A DNA stretch of 29,782 nucleotides. Source: a virus. How positions within the stretch are numbered: the stretch's first letter is position 1; every line of letters starts with the position of its first letter. The notes under the pieces are model-generated. The model was not told the DNA's origin, ran no database searches, and saw only the letters and a program-made list of their open reading frames with translations. The position numbers and the translations under genes are program-made. The stretch covers positions 1 through 29,782 of the IMG/VR virus record IMGVR_UViG_3300024262_000172. One strand, 5' to 3'. Positions 1 to 7,120 of the stretch are shown in pieces.

Positions 1-177
1 ATGTTCATCAACTTTCTGCAAAGCAAATCAGTGATAAATTTTTGGAGTAAATTAACAGTAGAAAATTACGAGTTGACTAAGCACTTAGAACATTTTCAAG
101 CATTACTTGATGATGGTCGTACACTTAAAGTTTATTACGAAGACTTAGAAGTCTTCACATTAAGGAAAATAATATGA
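1..177 (+). CDS. Small unknown protein, possibly cut at the left edge
   Basis: A frame is open from the first base of the window (which happens to be ATG) to a TGA, giving 58 residues. Because the frame is open at the edge, the true start may lie further left. I do not recognise the product. The second half is acidic and aromatic (EHFQALLDDGR, then VYYEDLE). Its stop overlaps the ATG of the next gene as ATGA, which suggests translational coupling and supports it being a real gene of the rightward operon. Confidence 0.5.
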   Translation: MFINFLQSKSVINFWSKLTVENYELTKHLEHFQALLDDGRTLKVYYEDLEVFTLRKII

Positions 178-380
178 CTGACATTAAAGCAACAGTAAAA
201 CAATTGATAAGGGTGCTGACGGTTGTTGAGACAATCCTTGAAAATTCCCGTGAGTGCTCCATGTGCCAAGGAACTGGTTTCCTAGTCTGGACTGAAGATA
301 AGTGCTATTGCAGCAGTACAGCTGACGATAGCGAATCTGAAGAATGCAGCTACTGTAAAGGAACAGGAGTAGAGCTATGA
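174..380 (+). CDS. Small DnaJ-type zinc-finger protein
   Basis: A 68-residue protein with two CxxCxGxG motifs (CSMCQGTG near residue 29 and CSYCKGTG near residue 59) and a CYC pair between them. This is the pattern of DnaJ-type zinc-binding modules, so the protein very likely binds zinc. It has no J domain, so it is not a co-chaperone of the usual kind. The ATG follows an AAGGAAA site and overlaps the previous stop (ATGA). The same motif recurs in this window inside the DNA polymerase and the SNF2-type helicase. Function is unknown; a role in binding nucleic acid or a partner protein is inference. Confidence 0.75.
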   Translation: MTDIKATVKQLIRVLTVVETILENSRECSMCQGTGFLVWTEDKCYCSSTADDSESEECSYCKGTGVEL

Positions 381-577
381 TTAATGAAGCAAATATAGAC
401 CGATTGCTGGAAGAAGGCATGAACGCCTTGACACAAGAAAGTTTTCATGATCTTGCTAGGACAGCTAGCCATCTTCATAAAATGTTAAAAGGCTATAAAA
501 AATTACTCAAAGAAAAGGGTTTGGTGAACCTTGCTGGCCAGGAGGAGAATGATGAAAGTAACAATAAAAAAGCTTAG
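377..577 (+). CDS. Small helical protein, unknown function
   Basis: A 66-residue protein rich in Lys, Glu and Leu, with predicted helices (DRLLEEGMNAL, then HLHKMLKGYKKLLKEKG) and a charged, probably disordered tail. The ATG overlaps the previous stop as ATGA and follows an AGGAG site. I do not recognise a family. It is supported mainly by the tight operon arrangement. Confidence 0.65.
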   Translation: MINEANIDRLLEEGMNALTQESFHDLARTASHLHKMLKGYKKLLKEKGLVNLAGQEENDESNNKKA

Positions 578-905
578 GAATTTACGAGCTTGTGATTCTG
601 GTATCAACTGGTTCACCGAAACCTTTGGTGATGAAGTTGATCTAGAAGTTTTGCTTAAAAAACTTATTGAGGAGAAGAATTCTGACTGGCTTGTGTGGGT
701 CTATGCCGCCTTCTATCCAACAAGTAAAAGAGCATTGAAGAAGATCATCAGGATCAAGAAAGGTTATAGAATTGTAACAAGAGGATTTTTAAGACCGAAT
801 GATTTTTACTGGTCAAGTTATCGATTTACTTTTGTTAAGCCAGTTCGAGGCTTTCTCTGCAGTAAAAAAGTTTGTAGGCACAAACTTGTAATCAGAAAGA
901 TTTAA
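552..905 (+). CDS. Unknown phage protein with basic C-terminal half
   Basis: I place the start at the second of two adjacent ATGs because it sits six bases after AGGAGG; this gives 117 residues beginning MKVTIKKLR. The N-terminal half has the pattern AC-x-x-G-x-x-WF and later DWLVWVY, a layout I associate with small phage proteins of unknown function. The C-terminal half is strongly basic (Arg/Lys with aromatic residues) with three cysteines near the end, which could bind nucleic acid. It overlaps the previous gene by 26 bases. No function is assigned. Confidence 0.7.
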   Translation: MKVTIKKLRNLRACDSGINWFTETFGDEVDLEVLLKKLIEEKNSDWLVWVYAAFYPTSKRALKKIIRIKKGYRIVTRGFLRPNDFYWSSYRFTFVKPVRGFLCSKKVCRHKLVIRKI

Positions 906-915
906 GGAGTAAATC

Positions 916-1089
916 ATGGATGTAGAAGAATTTAAAGAAAAGCTTAGGGAGCACCTCAATGCTCAAATAACCTTGCAAAAGGGTGAGATTACCTGGGAGC
1001 TAGCTAGAGCACAACCAAAACAATCTCGAGTTAATCACTTAAAAGGCATGATAACTGCTTACGAAAACCTCTTGTTTGGATTAATATAA
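916..1089 (+). CDS. Small unknown protein
   Basis: An ATG eleven bases after the previous stop, with AAGGAG at a suitable distance, opens a frame of 57 residues ending in TAA. The protein is charged and probably helical (VEEFKEKLREHLNAQ). Its stop overlaps the next ATG as TAATG. Without it there would be an unexplained 180-base gap in an otherwise gapless operon. Family not recognised. Confidence 0.65.
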   Translation: MDVEEFKEKLREHLNAQITLQKGEITWELARAQPKQSRVNHLKGMITAYENLLFGLI

Positions 1090-1553
1090 TGATTAAAGCT
1101 ATCTTGGAATCTAAAGGAATCAGTGTTAGTGACATCATACTTGTACAATCTGCTACCAACACTGGTGGTTGGAAGGATTTTAAAGAGAGTGAAATTACTA
1201 AGGTGTATGGTCATCTTTGGCAACTTGAGCACAAAGATTTGGATTATTGGGAATTTCAGGAAACTTATCCATCTAACTGGAAGAAGGATAATGTTTGGGC
1301 TTTGTTTGCAAGCTTGAAACATAACTTCATATCAGATTCACTTTATAATTGCTATGAAGGTGGTAGATATGCTCAAGGAGTCCTGGTTGGAATGGTTTCT
1401 GCATTTATGTCAAGTGGTTGCACATTCGAGGCTGCATTAACTATCCTCAAGGTTAATTTTAATCGAAAAAACAAGTTTGATCTTACTGAGCAGATGATAA
1501 TTGACTGCTTACCAGAAAATTGGAAAGCTGATTGGAGGAAAATAAAAGTATGA
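1089..1553 (+). CDS. Unknown phage protein
   Basis: A 154-residue protein rich in Trp and Tyr (for example DYWEFQETYPSNWKK), with no signal peptide or clear membrane segment. The ATG overlaps the upstream stop and no strong ribosome binding site is seen, so it is probably translated by coupling. The C-terminal half (ALTILKVNFNRKNKFDLTEQ) looks helical. I do not recognise the family. Confidence 0.7.
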   Translation: MIKAILESKGISVSDIILVQSATNTGGWKDFKESEITKVYGHLWQLEHKDLDYWEFQETYPSNWKKDNVWALFASLKHNFISDSLYNCYEGGRYAQGVLVGMVSAFMSSGCTFEAALTILKVNFNRKNKFDLTEQMIIDCLPENWKADWRKIKV

Positions 1554-1921
1554 AAAAAGCAAATGTAACCTTTGTTAAGTTGAGGGATATTAAGGATGAA
1601 GCTTTGGCTTCAATCATCAAAAAAACCAATCGTATGTATTGTATGCCGCTCATAATCAAATGGAAAGGTATGCATACCACCATCGGTGCTGGAACCAGTG
1701 ATGACTTAGACTTCTATGAGGAAGATAAAATTTTATACGTCTTATCGAGAAATTATAATCTAGATTATGTTGGACTTGAAACATTTTCAACATGCTCAAG
1801 TCAAATTGATAACATCTTTTTACAAAACCAAGAAGAAATTGAAGAGGTGCTAAGTAAAAATGGCATCAATAAATCTGCACCTTGGGTCATCAAAACATTA
1901 AGGAACTACTTATGCGATTAA
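1550..1921 (+). CDS. Unknown phage protein
   Basis: I choose the ATG giving MKKANVTF because it overlaps the upstream stop (ATGA) and follows GGAGG; the longer frame start would run well into the previous gene. The 123-residue product has acidic stretches (DDLDFYEEDK; QEEIEEVL) and a mixed alpha/beta look. No recognised motif. Confidence 0.7.
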   Translation: MKKANVTFVKLRDIKDEALASIIKKTNRMYCMPLIIKWKGMHTTIGAGTSDDLDFYEEDKILYVLSRNYNLDYVGLETFSTCSSQIDNIFLQNQEEIEEVLSKNGINKSAPWVIKTLRNYLCD

Positions 1922-2100
1922 TTGAAGTTTTCAAAAAGGGTAAAATCACATTAAGGGTGCTTTATGACAGGGAGTGGGATGAATACAGTGTAAAGTGGTA
2001 CGATGATGGTGAGCATGATGAAGATAAGACTTATTACACCAATGATAAGAAGGACGCTTTAGGAACAGCCAAGCTGTCCTTAGAAAGGATTGAAAGATGA
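1912..2100 (+). CDS. Small acidic unknown protein
   Basis: Starting at MRLIEVF, preceded by AAGGAA, the gene gives 62 residues. The middle is acidic and aromatic (YDREWDEYSVKWYDDGEHDEDK), followed by a short helical end. It overlaps the previous gene by ten bases and shares its stop region with the next start (ATGA). The composition recalls DNA-mimic-like small phage proteins, but that is only an impression; function unknown. Confidence 0.65.
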   Translation: MRLIEVFKKGKITLRVLYDREWDEYSVKWYDDGEHDEDKTYYTNDKKDALGTAKLSLERIER

Positions 2101-2261
2101 ACAATAAATATGTTGTAACTGGAGTTGATTGTGACGGTAAAAGGTTTAAGAGAACTTTTTACAGTTTCCGTCAAGCTTCTGCCATAAATGTTTGGCGAGG
2201 CAGCCTTTGGGTAAGGTATCCAGATGGAACCAGATCTTTAATAAGGAGAATCTACAATTGA
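2097..2261 (+). CDS. Small basic unknown protein
   Basis: An ATG overlapping the upstream TGA opens a 54-residue frame. The product is basic and aromatic, ending in RYPDGTRSLIRRIYN, with a probable small beta-rich fold. Ending in TTGA, it overlaps the TTG start of the following gene. The unbroken chain of start/stop overlaps is the main support; family not recognised. Confidence 0.6.
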   Translation: MNNKYVVTGVDCDGKRFKRTFYSFRQASAINVWRGSLWVRYPDGTRSLIRRIYN

Positions 2262-2449
2262 ACGCAATCTTACTAGACTTTTGGTTAGATTACAATCGAA
2301 TATTATTTACCAAGGATTACTTTATCTACACAGTTTATGCCGATGATATGGTTGTTACTTCTGCATATACTGCTGAAATTTGTTTGGAAGCCCTCGAAGA
2401 CATGGTAATCAAAAGGAAAGGATTGAAACATGAAAGCAGTAAAAAATAA
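2258..2449 (+). CDS. Small unknown protein with TTG start
   Basis: The longest frame starts inside the previous gene, but a TTG eight bases after AAGGAGA overlaps the upstream stop (TTGA) and is the likely start, giving 63 residues from LNAILLDFW (initiator read as Met). The sequence is rich in aromatic residues in the first half (NRILFTKDYFIYTVYADD). No family recognised. Confidence 0.6.
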   Translation: MNAILLDFWLDYNRILFTKDYFIYTVYADDMVVTSAYTAEICLEALEDMVIKRKGLKHESSKK

Positions 2450-3230
2450 AGAGTTAATTAAGTGGATTCAATTATGTCAAAAGTGTGGCATAGAAGTTAA
2501 TCTATCGGAAGCTTATCTTATTAGAGCCAATCTTATTAGAGCCAATCTATTGGGAGCTAATCTATTGGAAGCTAATCTATTGGGAGCTAATCTTAGGCGA
2601 GCTAATCTATTGGAAGCTAATCTATCGGGAGCTAATCTATCGGGAGCTAATCTTGGTGGAGCTAATCTCTGGGGAGCTAATCTCGAAGAAGCTAATCTCT
2701 GGGGAGCTAATCTCTGGGGAGCCAATCTATCGGGAGCTAATCTATCGGGAGCTAATCTTGGTGGAGCTAATCTCTGGGGAGCTAATCTCGAAGAAGCTAA
2801 TCTTGGTGGAGCTAATCTCTGGGGAGCTAATCTCGAAGAAGCTAATCTCTGGGGAGCTAATCTCTGGGGAGCCAATCTCAGTGGAGTAAAAGGATTATTT
2901 AACCCAAGTCACTGGTTAAAAGAAAATTTTGAAAAAACAGCTGCTGGTTATCTCGTGTATAAAAGAATTAGTTCCAAAATATTTAAAACACCTGATCATT
3001 GGGTAATAGAGCCAAATTCAATAATTGAAGAAGTTCCAAATCCTGATCCTTGGACTACTTGTGGTTCAGGTGTTAATTTCGGCACACTTGAATATTGCAA
3101 AAAGCATTGTGTTGAAAGTACTTTGTGGAAATGTCTTTTAATGTGGGAAGATTTACCAAGAGTAGTTGTACCAGTTAATAGTGATGGCAAGTGTCGTTGT
3201 GCAAGACTTAAATTATTGATGGTGGTGTAA
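2430..3230 (+). CDS. Pentapeptide-repeat protein with C-terminal cysteine domain
   Basis: A 266-residue protein in three parts. Residues 1-25 form a short head with a CQKC pair. Residues 31-150 are 24 uninterrupted pentapeptides, every one ending in ANL, which should fold as a right-handed square beta-helix. Residues 151-266 form a separate domain with VYKRI, an NPDPWTTCGSGVNFGT motif and four further cysteines; this resembles the C-terminal domain found after pentapeptide repeats in phage proteins (DUF5758-like, from memory). Some pentapeptide proteins mimic DNA and bind gyrase, but the role here is unknown. The ATG follows AAGGA. Confidence 0.85.
   Translation: MKAVKNKELIKWIQLCQKCGIEVNLSEAYLIRANLIRANLLGANLLEANLLGANLRRANLLEANLSGANLSGANLGGANLWGANLEEANLWGANLWGANLSGANLSGANLGGANLWGANLEEANLGGANLWGANLEEANLWGANLWGANLSGVKGLFNPSHWLKENFEKTAAGYLVYKRISSKIFKTPDHWVIEPNSIIEEVPNPDPWTTCGSGVNFGTLEYCKKHCVESTLWKCLLMWEDLPRVVVPVNSDGKCRCARLKLLMVV
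2520..2879 (+). repeat. 15-base coding tandem repeat encoding 24 xxANL pentapeptides
   Basis: Twenty-four consecutive 15-base units, each ending in GC(T/C)AATCT, encode the pentapeptides. The two variable residues of each unit show a larger period: the run SG,SG,GG,WG,EE,WG,WG is followed by SG,SG,GG,WG,EE and then GG,WG,EE,WG,WG. This indicates recent duplication of blocks of several units. The repeat also keeps an antisense frame open. Confidence 0.95.
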
Positions 3231-3263
3231 TGTTCTTTAAGTTCAACTTGAGGAGATTTTAAC

Positions 3264-3518
3264 ATGAAAACAATTATGACAAAGTATCTACCTGCAACCA
3301 AGCATCGAGGAGCGAGAATAAAAGCATATGATGCAGGTAAGAATAGCATCACAATACCTTATCCCCATAACTGCCCTAGTGCCCGGAAGCATCGAATAGC
3401 TGTTCAAGCCTTCTGTAAAAAGTACAAGTTAAAGGGATTATTGGTAGAGGGCTTTATTAAAGATGGCTCAGCCTTTGTCTTTGCAGATGTTCTTAATGCT
3501 TTTACAGTGGGAGATTAA
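3264..3518 (+). CDS. Small conserved phage protein, unknown function
   Basis: An 84-residue protein with a good AGGAG site before its ATG. The N-terminus (MKTIMTKYLPATKHRGARIK, then NSITIPYPH) matches a pattern I have seen in many phage hypothetical proteins, including the T-KYLPAT-RG-RI-A string. The end (SAFVFADVLNAF) suggests a compact alpha/beta fold. Function not known. Confidence 0.75.
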   Translation: MKTIMTKYLPATKHRGARIKAYDAGKNSITIPYPHNCPSARKHRIAVQAFCKKYKLKGLLVEGFIKDGSAFVFADVLNAFTVGD

Positions 3519-3519
3519 G

Positions 3520-3894
3520 ATGCTGAATAAAAGGTTGGAAGAAGGCACCATTCGTATAAAAGATGGTTACTATGTTGAATGGTGTAAGCCAGATGGCGTA
3601 ACCAGAACAAGCTATCCCCGTGAGCAAATTATTGGGACAGTTGGTAAGGAAGAGGAATTAGAAAACTGGTTAGAGGAAACCTTGATGAACAAAAATGTTG
3701 CTAGGAACCTGATGTTGTCAATGTTTAACCAATTATCTAATGAGGATATTTGGCTAGAATTGATAACCAAGGACAGTGTAAAACAACATCATCCCAAGTC
3801 TATCGAAGAAGTTGAGCAAAAACTCAATGATCCAAGTTACATACACGTAAGTTTATGTGTGAGCAATCTTTCAATAGAATTTGCAAAGGTTTGA
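3520..3894 (+). CDS. Unknown phage protein
   Basis: The start MLNKRLEEG is chosen because GGGAGATTAAG precedes this ATG immediately after the upstream stop; the longer frame overlaps the previous gene. The 124-residue product opens with a short beta-like part (RIKDGYYVEWCKPDGVTRTSYP) followed by charged helices. No recognised motif. Confidence 0.7.
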   Translation: MLNKRLEEGTIRIKDGYYVEWCKPDGVTRTSYPREQIIGTVGKEEELENWLEETLMNKNVARNLMLSMFNQLSNEDIWLELITKDSVKQHHPKSIEEVEQKLNDPSYIHVSLCVSNLSIEFAKV

Positions 3895-3918
3895 AAGTTT
3901 TACTTTAGGGAGGTTAAA

Positions 3919-4290
3919 ATGCAAGAAATTAAAGAATCATTGAAGCGATATGTTGATCATGGTATTGAAACAGGGAGTTTTTTAAGAGCTGTTTTAGAGA
4001 ATAATTTATCTGAGGCCTTCAGCCGAGCTGATTATATTAATCAAACCAGGTTACATGAAATTGTCAGGTATGTTTATAATCACCTACCTGCTAATTGTTG
4101 GGGGTCAGAGGAGAAAGTTAAAAATTGGCTTAATAAAGAAAGTTCAAAGTTTTTAGAGTGTGAAAGATGCAATCGTAAGAATGCTACAGTACAAGAACGT
4201 ATTGATCCTTATTTATTTGCCATAGAAGGGATTGAAGATTCTTGCACACTTTGTGAAGATTGTTTTGAGAAAAGAGAACTCGAAATTTAA
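3919..4290 (+). CDS. Conserved phage protein with C-terminal zinc-ribbon
   Basis: A 123-residue protein with a GGGAGG site before the ATG. Residues 3-72 (RYVDHGIETGSFLRAVLENN, later AD-x-x-NQ and ANCWGSEEKV) match a pattern common in phage hypothetical proteins. The C-terminal part has CERC near residue 80 and CTLCEDC near residue 113, a four-cysteine zinc site. Likely a small zinc-binding fusion; function unknown. Confidence 0.75.
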   Translation: MQEIKESLKRYVDHGIETGSFLRAVLENNLSEAFSRADYINQTRLHEIVRYVYNHLPANCWGSEEKVKNWLNKESSKFLECERCNRKNATVQERIDPYLFAIEGIEDSCTLCEDCFEKRELEI

Positions 4291-4305
4291 GGAAGGAACT
4301 TATTA

Positions 4306-4737
4306 ATGGATACAAATCAACTAGACTTTATATTAGAAATGTTACCAGCAGAGCCTGTTACTGTCATTAAAGCTTTGATAAAAAAGTTTTCTTTGGATTA
4401 CTTTGTAGCGAGGGAAATTTTAATAAACCTAATTGATGGCAGTATTTTAGAATATAACTCCCCTACTTTAAACATAAAGGAGGTTAAAATACGACTTAAA
4501 GTTACAGACATGTATGGAAATGAGCAATTTAAAAGTTTTAAAGAGTTTTTAATAACATTCAAAGAAAGGCTTGATTTGGAAGTCACTCAAAATGCAGTAT
4601 TCAAAACAAAGCATGATACTGGTCAAGGTACAGCGCTACTCTATTCCCCTGAGAAGTGCAAAACCCTCTTAAAAGAGGGCTTTACTGTTGAAATATTTTG
4701 GAAGAAGGTTAAAGCCTTTACTCTTGAGCCTATCTAA
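4306..4737 (+). CDS. Unknown protein, last gene of the rightward operon
   Basis: A 143-residue protein with AAGGAAGGA before its ATG. The first 55 residues look like a small helical, winged-helix-like domain (DFILEMLPAEPVTVIKAL, then DYFVAREILINLIDG), followed by a beta-rich part. A winged-helix DNA-binding role is possible but not shown. The gene runs 8 bases into the end of the converging nuclease gene, and an inverted repeat lies within its last 75 bases. Confidence 0.7.
   Translation: MDTNQLDFILEMLPAEPVTVIKALIKKFSLDYFVAREILINLIDGSILEYNSPTLNIKEVKIRLKVTDMYGNEQFKSFKEFLITFKERLDLEVTQNAVFKTKHDTGQGTALLYSPEKCKTLLKEGFTVEIFWKKVKAFTLEPI
4660..4683. terminator. Possible bidirectional terminator hairpin inside the end of the rightward operon
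   Basis: CCCTCT and AGAGGG pair around a TAAA loop. On the minus strand the stem is followed by TTTTGC, and on the plus strand by CTTTACT, so it could end transcription from both converging operons, more convincingly the leftward one. It lies within the coding part of the last rightward gene, which is unusual for a terminator. Confidence 0.4.
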
Positions 4738-5761
4738 TCCGCTGAAACCAATCCTCAGCATTAGGGCCTTGTGAAGTACCATCTTCTAAGGCCTCTTTTG
4801 CTTGATCCTCATCAAGATAAGCATTACCCTCTATTCGAAGCTTTTCATAGATGGTTCCAGGCTCAAGATTATTTTGGGCTTCTTCATCTGCGAAGATAAT
4901 CTTCTCTCCTTCAGGGTTGGTTACCATTGCCCAAACTTCCATAATCTTATCAGCAATGTCCTTTTGACTGTCACGCATAACTAGATTTCTATGGCTTGCA
5001 CATCTAAGGGGCTTCTTCACACCTTGCCCAAGAAGTTGTTCAATACCGACGAAGAAAGGTTCGCCGTATGGAACACCAAGAAGCCAACCGTATATAGTTA
5101 CTTGAAGTTCCCAGGCAGAACTAATCCTTGCACCGGCGTTATAGAGGATTCCTTCATGAGTCTGCATAATAACTTTCTTTCTTGGAGGTATCTGTTTACC
5201 TAATACATCCATCATCCTTATCCACCCACCTTTTGGTGAAGCCATTTTCGAGGCACAATAGCCATTAACCTTCCAGTCATCAATAATATAACGACCAGAC
5301 TTGTGCTTGAAACAGCAGTCAGGCTTACCTAATAGAGGAATTGCACCAAGTTGTCCGTGGAAAGTTATGTCTCCCTGAACTTCAAGCTCAAATTTAGGAT
5401 CATCTTGAGCTTCAGCTAATTCCTTCATCAAATTAGCTAAAGCACCAATTCTTTTATATTCAGAAAGTATCCAAAGACCGTGTTCTGTTGCCCAATCAAG
5501 ATTTTGTGGCTCAACTTGAGACCTCAAGACTTTTTCTAGGTTAAACTTTTCAGCATAAGGATGATTCTTCCCATATAAATTCTCTACAATATAATTCTTA
5601 ACATAAGCATCGAAAGCAGAACCTGCAGCCATCGGAGCTGTTTGACTCCACCGAGGTGGTCGATTTTTGCAGAGTCGATGCATAACGAACTCTCTTTTAC
5701 TTTTAAAATATTGATCTACTGAGGTTGGTGAGAGGTACGTTGGGACTCTTTCAAACGCCAT
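4730..5761 (-). CDS. RecB/Cas4-like PD-(D/E)XK exonuclease
   Basis: A 343-residue protein with the RecB-type nuclease pattern: an N-terminal LSPTSVDQYFKSKREF segment, AAGSAFDAYV near residues 45-54, GKPD at 145-148, DDWK at 161-164 (metal-binding Asp and catalytic Lys), and QVTIYGWLLG at 220-229, the Q-x-x-x-Y motif of this superfamily. Family members cut or resect DNA ends during recombination and replication. I do not see the four-cysteine iron-sulphur arrangement of true Cas4, so it is best called RecB-like. The ATG follows AAGGAG and lies inside the end of the upstream gene (11-base overlap). It is the last gene of the long leftward block. Confidence 0.8.
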   Translation of the reverse strand: MAFERVPTYLSPTSVDQYFKSKREFVMHRLCKNRPPRWSQTAPMAAGSAFDAYVKNYIVENLYGKNHPYAEKFNLEKVLRSQVEPQNLDWATEHGLWILSEYKRIGALANLMKELAEAQDDPKFELEVQGDITFHGQLGAIPLLGKPDCCFKHKSGRYIIDDWKVNGYCASKMASPKGGWIRMMDVLGKQIPPRKKVIMQTHEGILYNAGARISSAWELQVTIYGWLLGVPYGEPFFVGIEQLLGQGVKKPLRCASHRNLVMRDSQKDIADKIMEVWAMVTNPEGEKIIFADEEAQNNLEPGTIYEKLRIEGNAYLDEDQAKEALEDGTSQGPNAEDWFQRIR

Positions 5762-5984
5762 CTTTAATCTCCTTTATAGCAAACAAACAGTGACCAATTG
5801 CCTCTTTCACAAACAAGTCATAACATTTTAAGAATCCGCTGAAATAACCAAACTCAAAACCTTCTAAGTCATTTAATTCAAGTTCGAACTCATTAACATC
5901 CCACTGTACTTTTACGTATTTGCCAAGTGTCTCTTTGACTTTTTCAACGTGCTCAGGTTTAATTACTATCCTAACTATTCCCAT
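5751..5984 (-). CDS. Small unknown protein
   Basis: I choose the ATG of MGIVRIVIKPEHVEK because it follows GGGGAGG; the longer frame would overlap the neighbour. The 77-residue product starts with a beta strand followed by a helix (IVIKPEHVEKVKETLG) and ends GHCLFAIKEIKDGV. The last 34 bases, including the ribosome binding site of the nuclease gene, are repeated almost perfectly 590 bases upstream. No family recognised. Confidence 0.65.
   Translation of the reverse strand: MGIVRIVIKPEHVEKVKETLGKYVKVQWDVNEFELELNDLEGFEFGYFSGFLKCYDLFVKEAIGHCLFAIKEIKDGV
5759..5792 (-). repeat. 34-base direct repeat, copy 1
   Basis: Matches the segment at 6349-6382 at 33 of 34 positions. This copy encodes the end of the 77-residue protein and contains the AAGGAG site and ATG of the nuclease gene. 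Confidence 0.9.
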
Positions 5985-5985
5985 C

Positions 5986-6351
5986 TTAATTCCTCCCCTT
6001 AAAAGCAATATAGCAACATTGAAACTTCCTTTCTTCAAATCCTGCCCAAGTACGGCAATCATCAAACTTTTGGGGAATAGGGATAGGTCTCAAAAGCTCG
6101 AAGAAATAAGATTGGGCTGTTACTATTTTGTTACCAAAGCATCTCCCAGAAGTTCCTAGATTCCTTATTTTATCAGCATATACTCCTATACTTTCAAAAA
6201 TCTGCTGTGGTGCTCTGTTAGATGATTTCCTGATAACGATTTCAGGTGGATCGTCATCATCAAAGCAGATGAAGAAGTCGTCATCTTCTAAGATTGGATT
6301 CTTATACATTAGTCCATTTACAGCTTCAACCCAAGTTGATACTAGACTCAT
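5986..6351 (-). CDS. Unknown phage protein
   Basis: A 121-residue protein whose ATG follows AAGGAG within the 34-base repeated leader. It contains an acidic run (LEDDDFFICFDDDDPPEIVIRK) and a C-terminal half with several Cys and aromatic residues (CRTWAGFEERKFQCCYIAF). It ends one base before the next ATG. I do not recognise it. Confidence 0.65.
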   Translation of the reverse strand: MSLVSTWVEAVNGLMYKNPILEDDDFFICFDDDDPPEIVIRKSSNRAPQQIFESIGVYADKIRNLGTSGRCFGNKIVTAQSYFFELLRPIPIPQKFDDCRTWAGFEERKFQCCYIAFKGRN

Positions 6352-6382
6352 CTTTAATCTCCTTTATATCAAACAAACAGTG
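6349..6382 (-). repeat. 34-base direct repeat, copy 2
   Basis: Copy of 5759-5792 with one mismatch. Here the upstream part is non-coding. Read in the old frame it still spells H-C-L-F-D-I-K-E-I-K-D, the tail of the 77-residue protein, so it looks like a remnant left by duplication or recombination. Confidence 0.9.
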
Positions 6383-6392
6383 CCATTAATCT

Positions 6393-6614
6393 TTATTTAA
6401 CTGTACCGTCTAAGGTCTCCTTTAAATCATCATATAAATCATATTTTTGGATATATTTCTTTAAGTCAGCCATTCTTATTGATCGTCTTTCTGGTCGACA
6501 ATCAAAGAAAGCAAGTAAAGCATCAGCTAGACATGCGGCTGCATTATACTGATTTTCTTCAAAAAGGTTTCTAAAGAAATCTTCATCTAACCTAATTTCA
6601 GATCTAAACTTCAT
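6393..6614 (-). CDS. Small unknown protein
   Basis: Two adjacent ATGs follow AGGAG; the second has the better six-base spacing, giving 73 residues from MKFRSEIRL. The protein is acidic and probably all-helical (DEDFFRNLFEENQYNAAACL, then DLKKYIQKYDLYDDLKETL). Family not recognised. Confidence 0.65.
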   Translation of the reverse strand: MKFRSEIRLDEDFFRNLFEENQYNAAACLADALLAFFDCRPERRSIRMADLKKYIQKYDLYDDLKETLDGTVK

Positions 6615-6644
6615 CATGAACTCCTAACACAGTTTAAATTCTTC

Positions 6645-6917
6645 CTACTTTGTTAAGTAATCTCTCCAATATTCATGCAAAGCAGCCATAGCACAGGCTT
6701 CAAGTACAGCATTTGGATCAAGTTTATTAGGTATTAAAACATAACCACCATCCTCTGGCGTAATATAAATGCCATCAATTAAAGCACAGAAATGCATAAC
6801 CAATACCCTTAATTTCTTTAAGGTTTCTTTGTCTCCTTCCGCAAGTTTAAGGCATTCTTTATCAAGACTATCCAAAAGTGTCTTAACTTCAGCTTCATTA
6901 TCAAAATCTTCAAGCAT
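6645..6917 (-). CDS. Small unknown helical protein
   Basis: MLEDFDNEAEVK is preferred over an earlier in-frame start because AAGGAG lies just upstream of it and it overlaps the previous stop. The 90-residue product is acidic and helical (KTLLDSLDKECLKLAEGDKE), ending ALHEYWRDYLTK. No recognised family. Confidence 0.65.
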   Translation of the reverse strand: MLEDFDNEAEVKTLLDSLDKECLKLAEGDKETLKKLRVLVMHFCALIDGIYITPEDGGYVLIPNKLDPNAVLEACAMAALHEYWRDYLTK

Positions 6918-7119
6918 CTTGCATCTCCTTAATGACAAGATTAAAAATACTTGTGGGAAAAACACCTCTAAGCAGTTTTCTAAAGCATATTACGCAATCA
7001 TTTCTATCTGTTTCCCATTTATCTGACTTAAAGAACTTACCTAATAAAATATCCTTATATATTACCTTTAATAAAACCTCTTCTTGCTGGTGAATTGCTA
7101 CGATTACTAATTTTGTCAT
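6910..7119 (-). CDS. Small unknown protein
   Basis: Start chosen at MTKLVIVAIHQ, preceded by GGGAG. The 69-residue product begins with a beta-type segment and has two cysteines close together (CVICFRKLL), which could form part of a metal or disulphide site. It overlaps its downstream neighbour by 8 bases. Function unknown. Confidence 0.6.
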   Translation of the reverse strand: MTKLVIVAIHQQEEVLLKVIYKDILLGKFFKSDKWETDRNDCVICFRKLLRGVFPTSIFNLVIKEMQDA

Positions 7120-7120
7120 C

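Noticed and set aside
2513-2875. Long minus-strand open frame opposite the pentapeptide repeats, and a further plus-strand frame inside them
   Set aside because: A 15-base repeat keeps every frame open by itself; the translated product is a simple Arg/Leu/Ala repeat, without a ribosome binding site.
2520-2879. CRISPR-like array
   Set aside because: Units are 15 bases, directly adjacent with no spacers, and in frame with a protein; this is a coding repeat.
4730-5761. Cas4 as part of a CRISPR system
   Set aside because: No CRISPR array or other cas gene is present and the iron-sulphur cysteines are not evident; it fits a phage recombination nuclease better.
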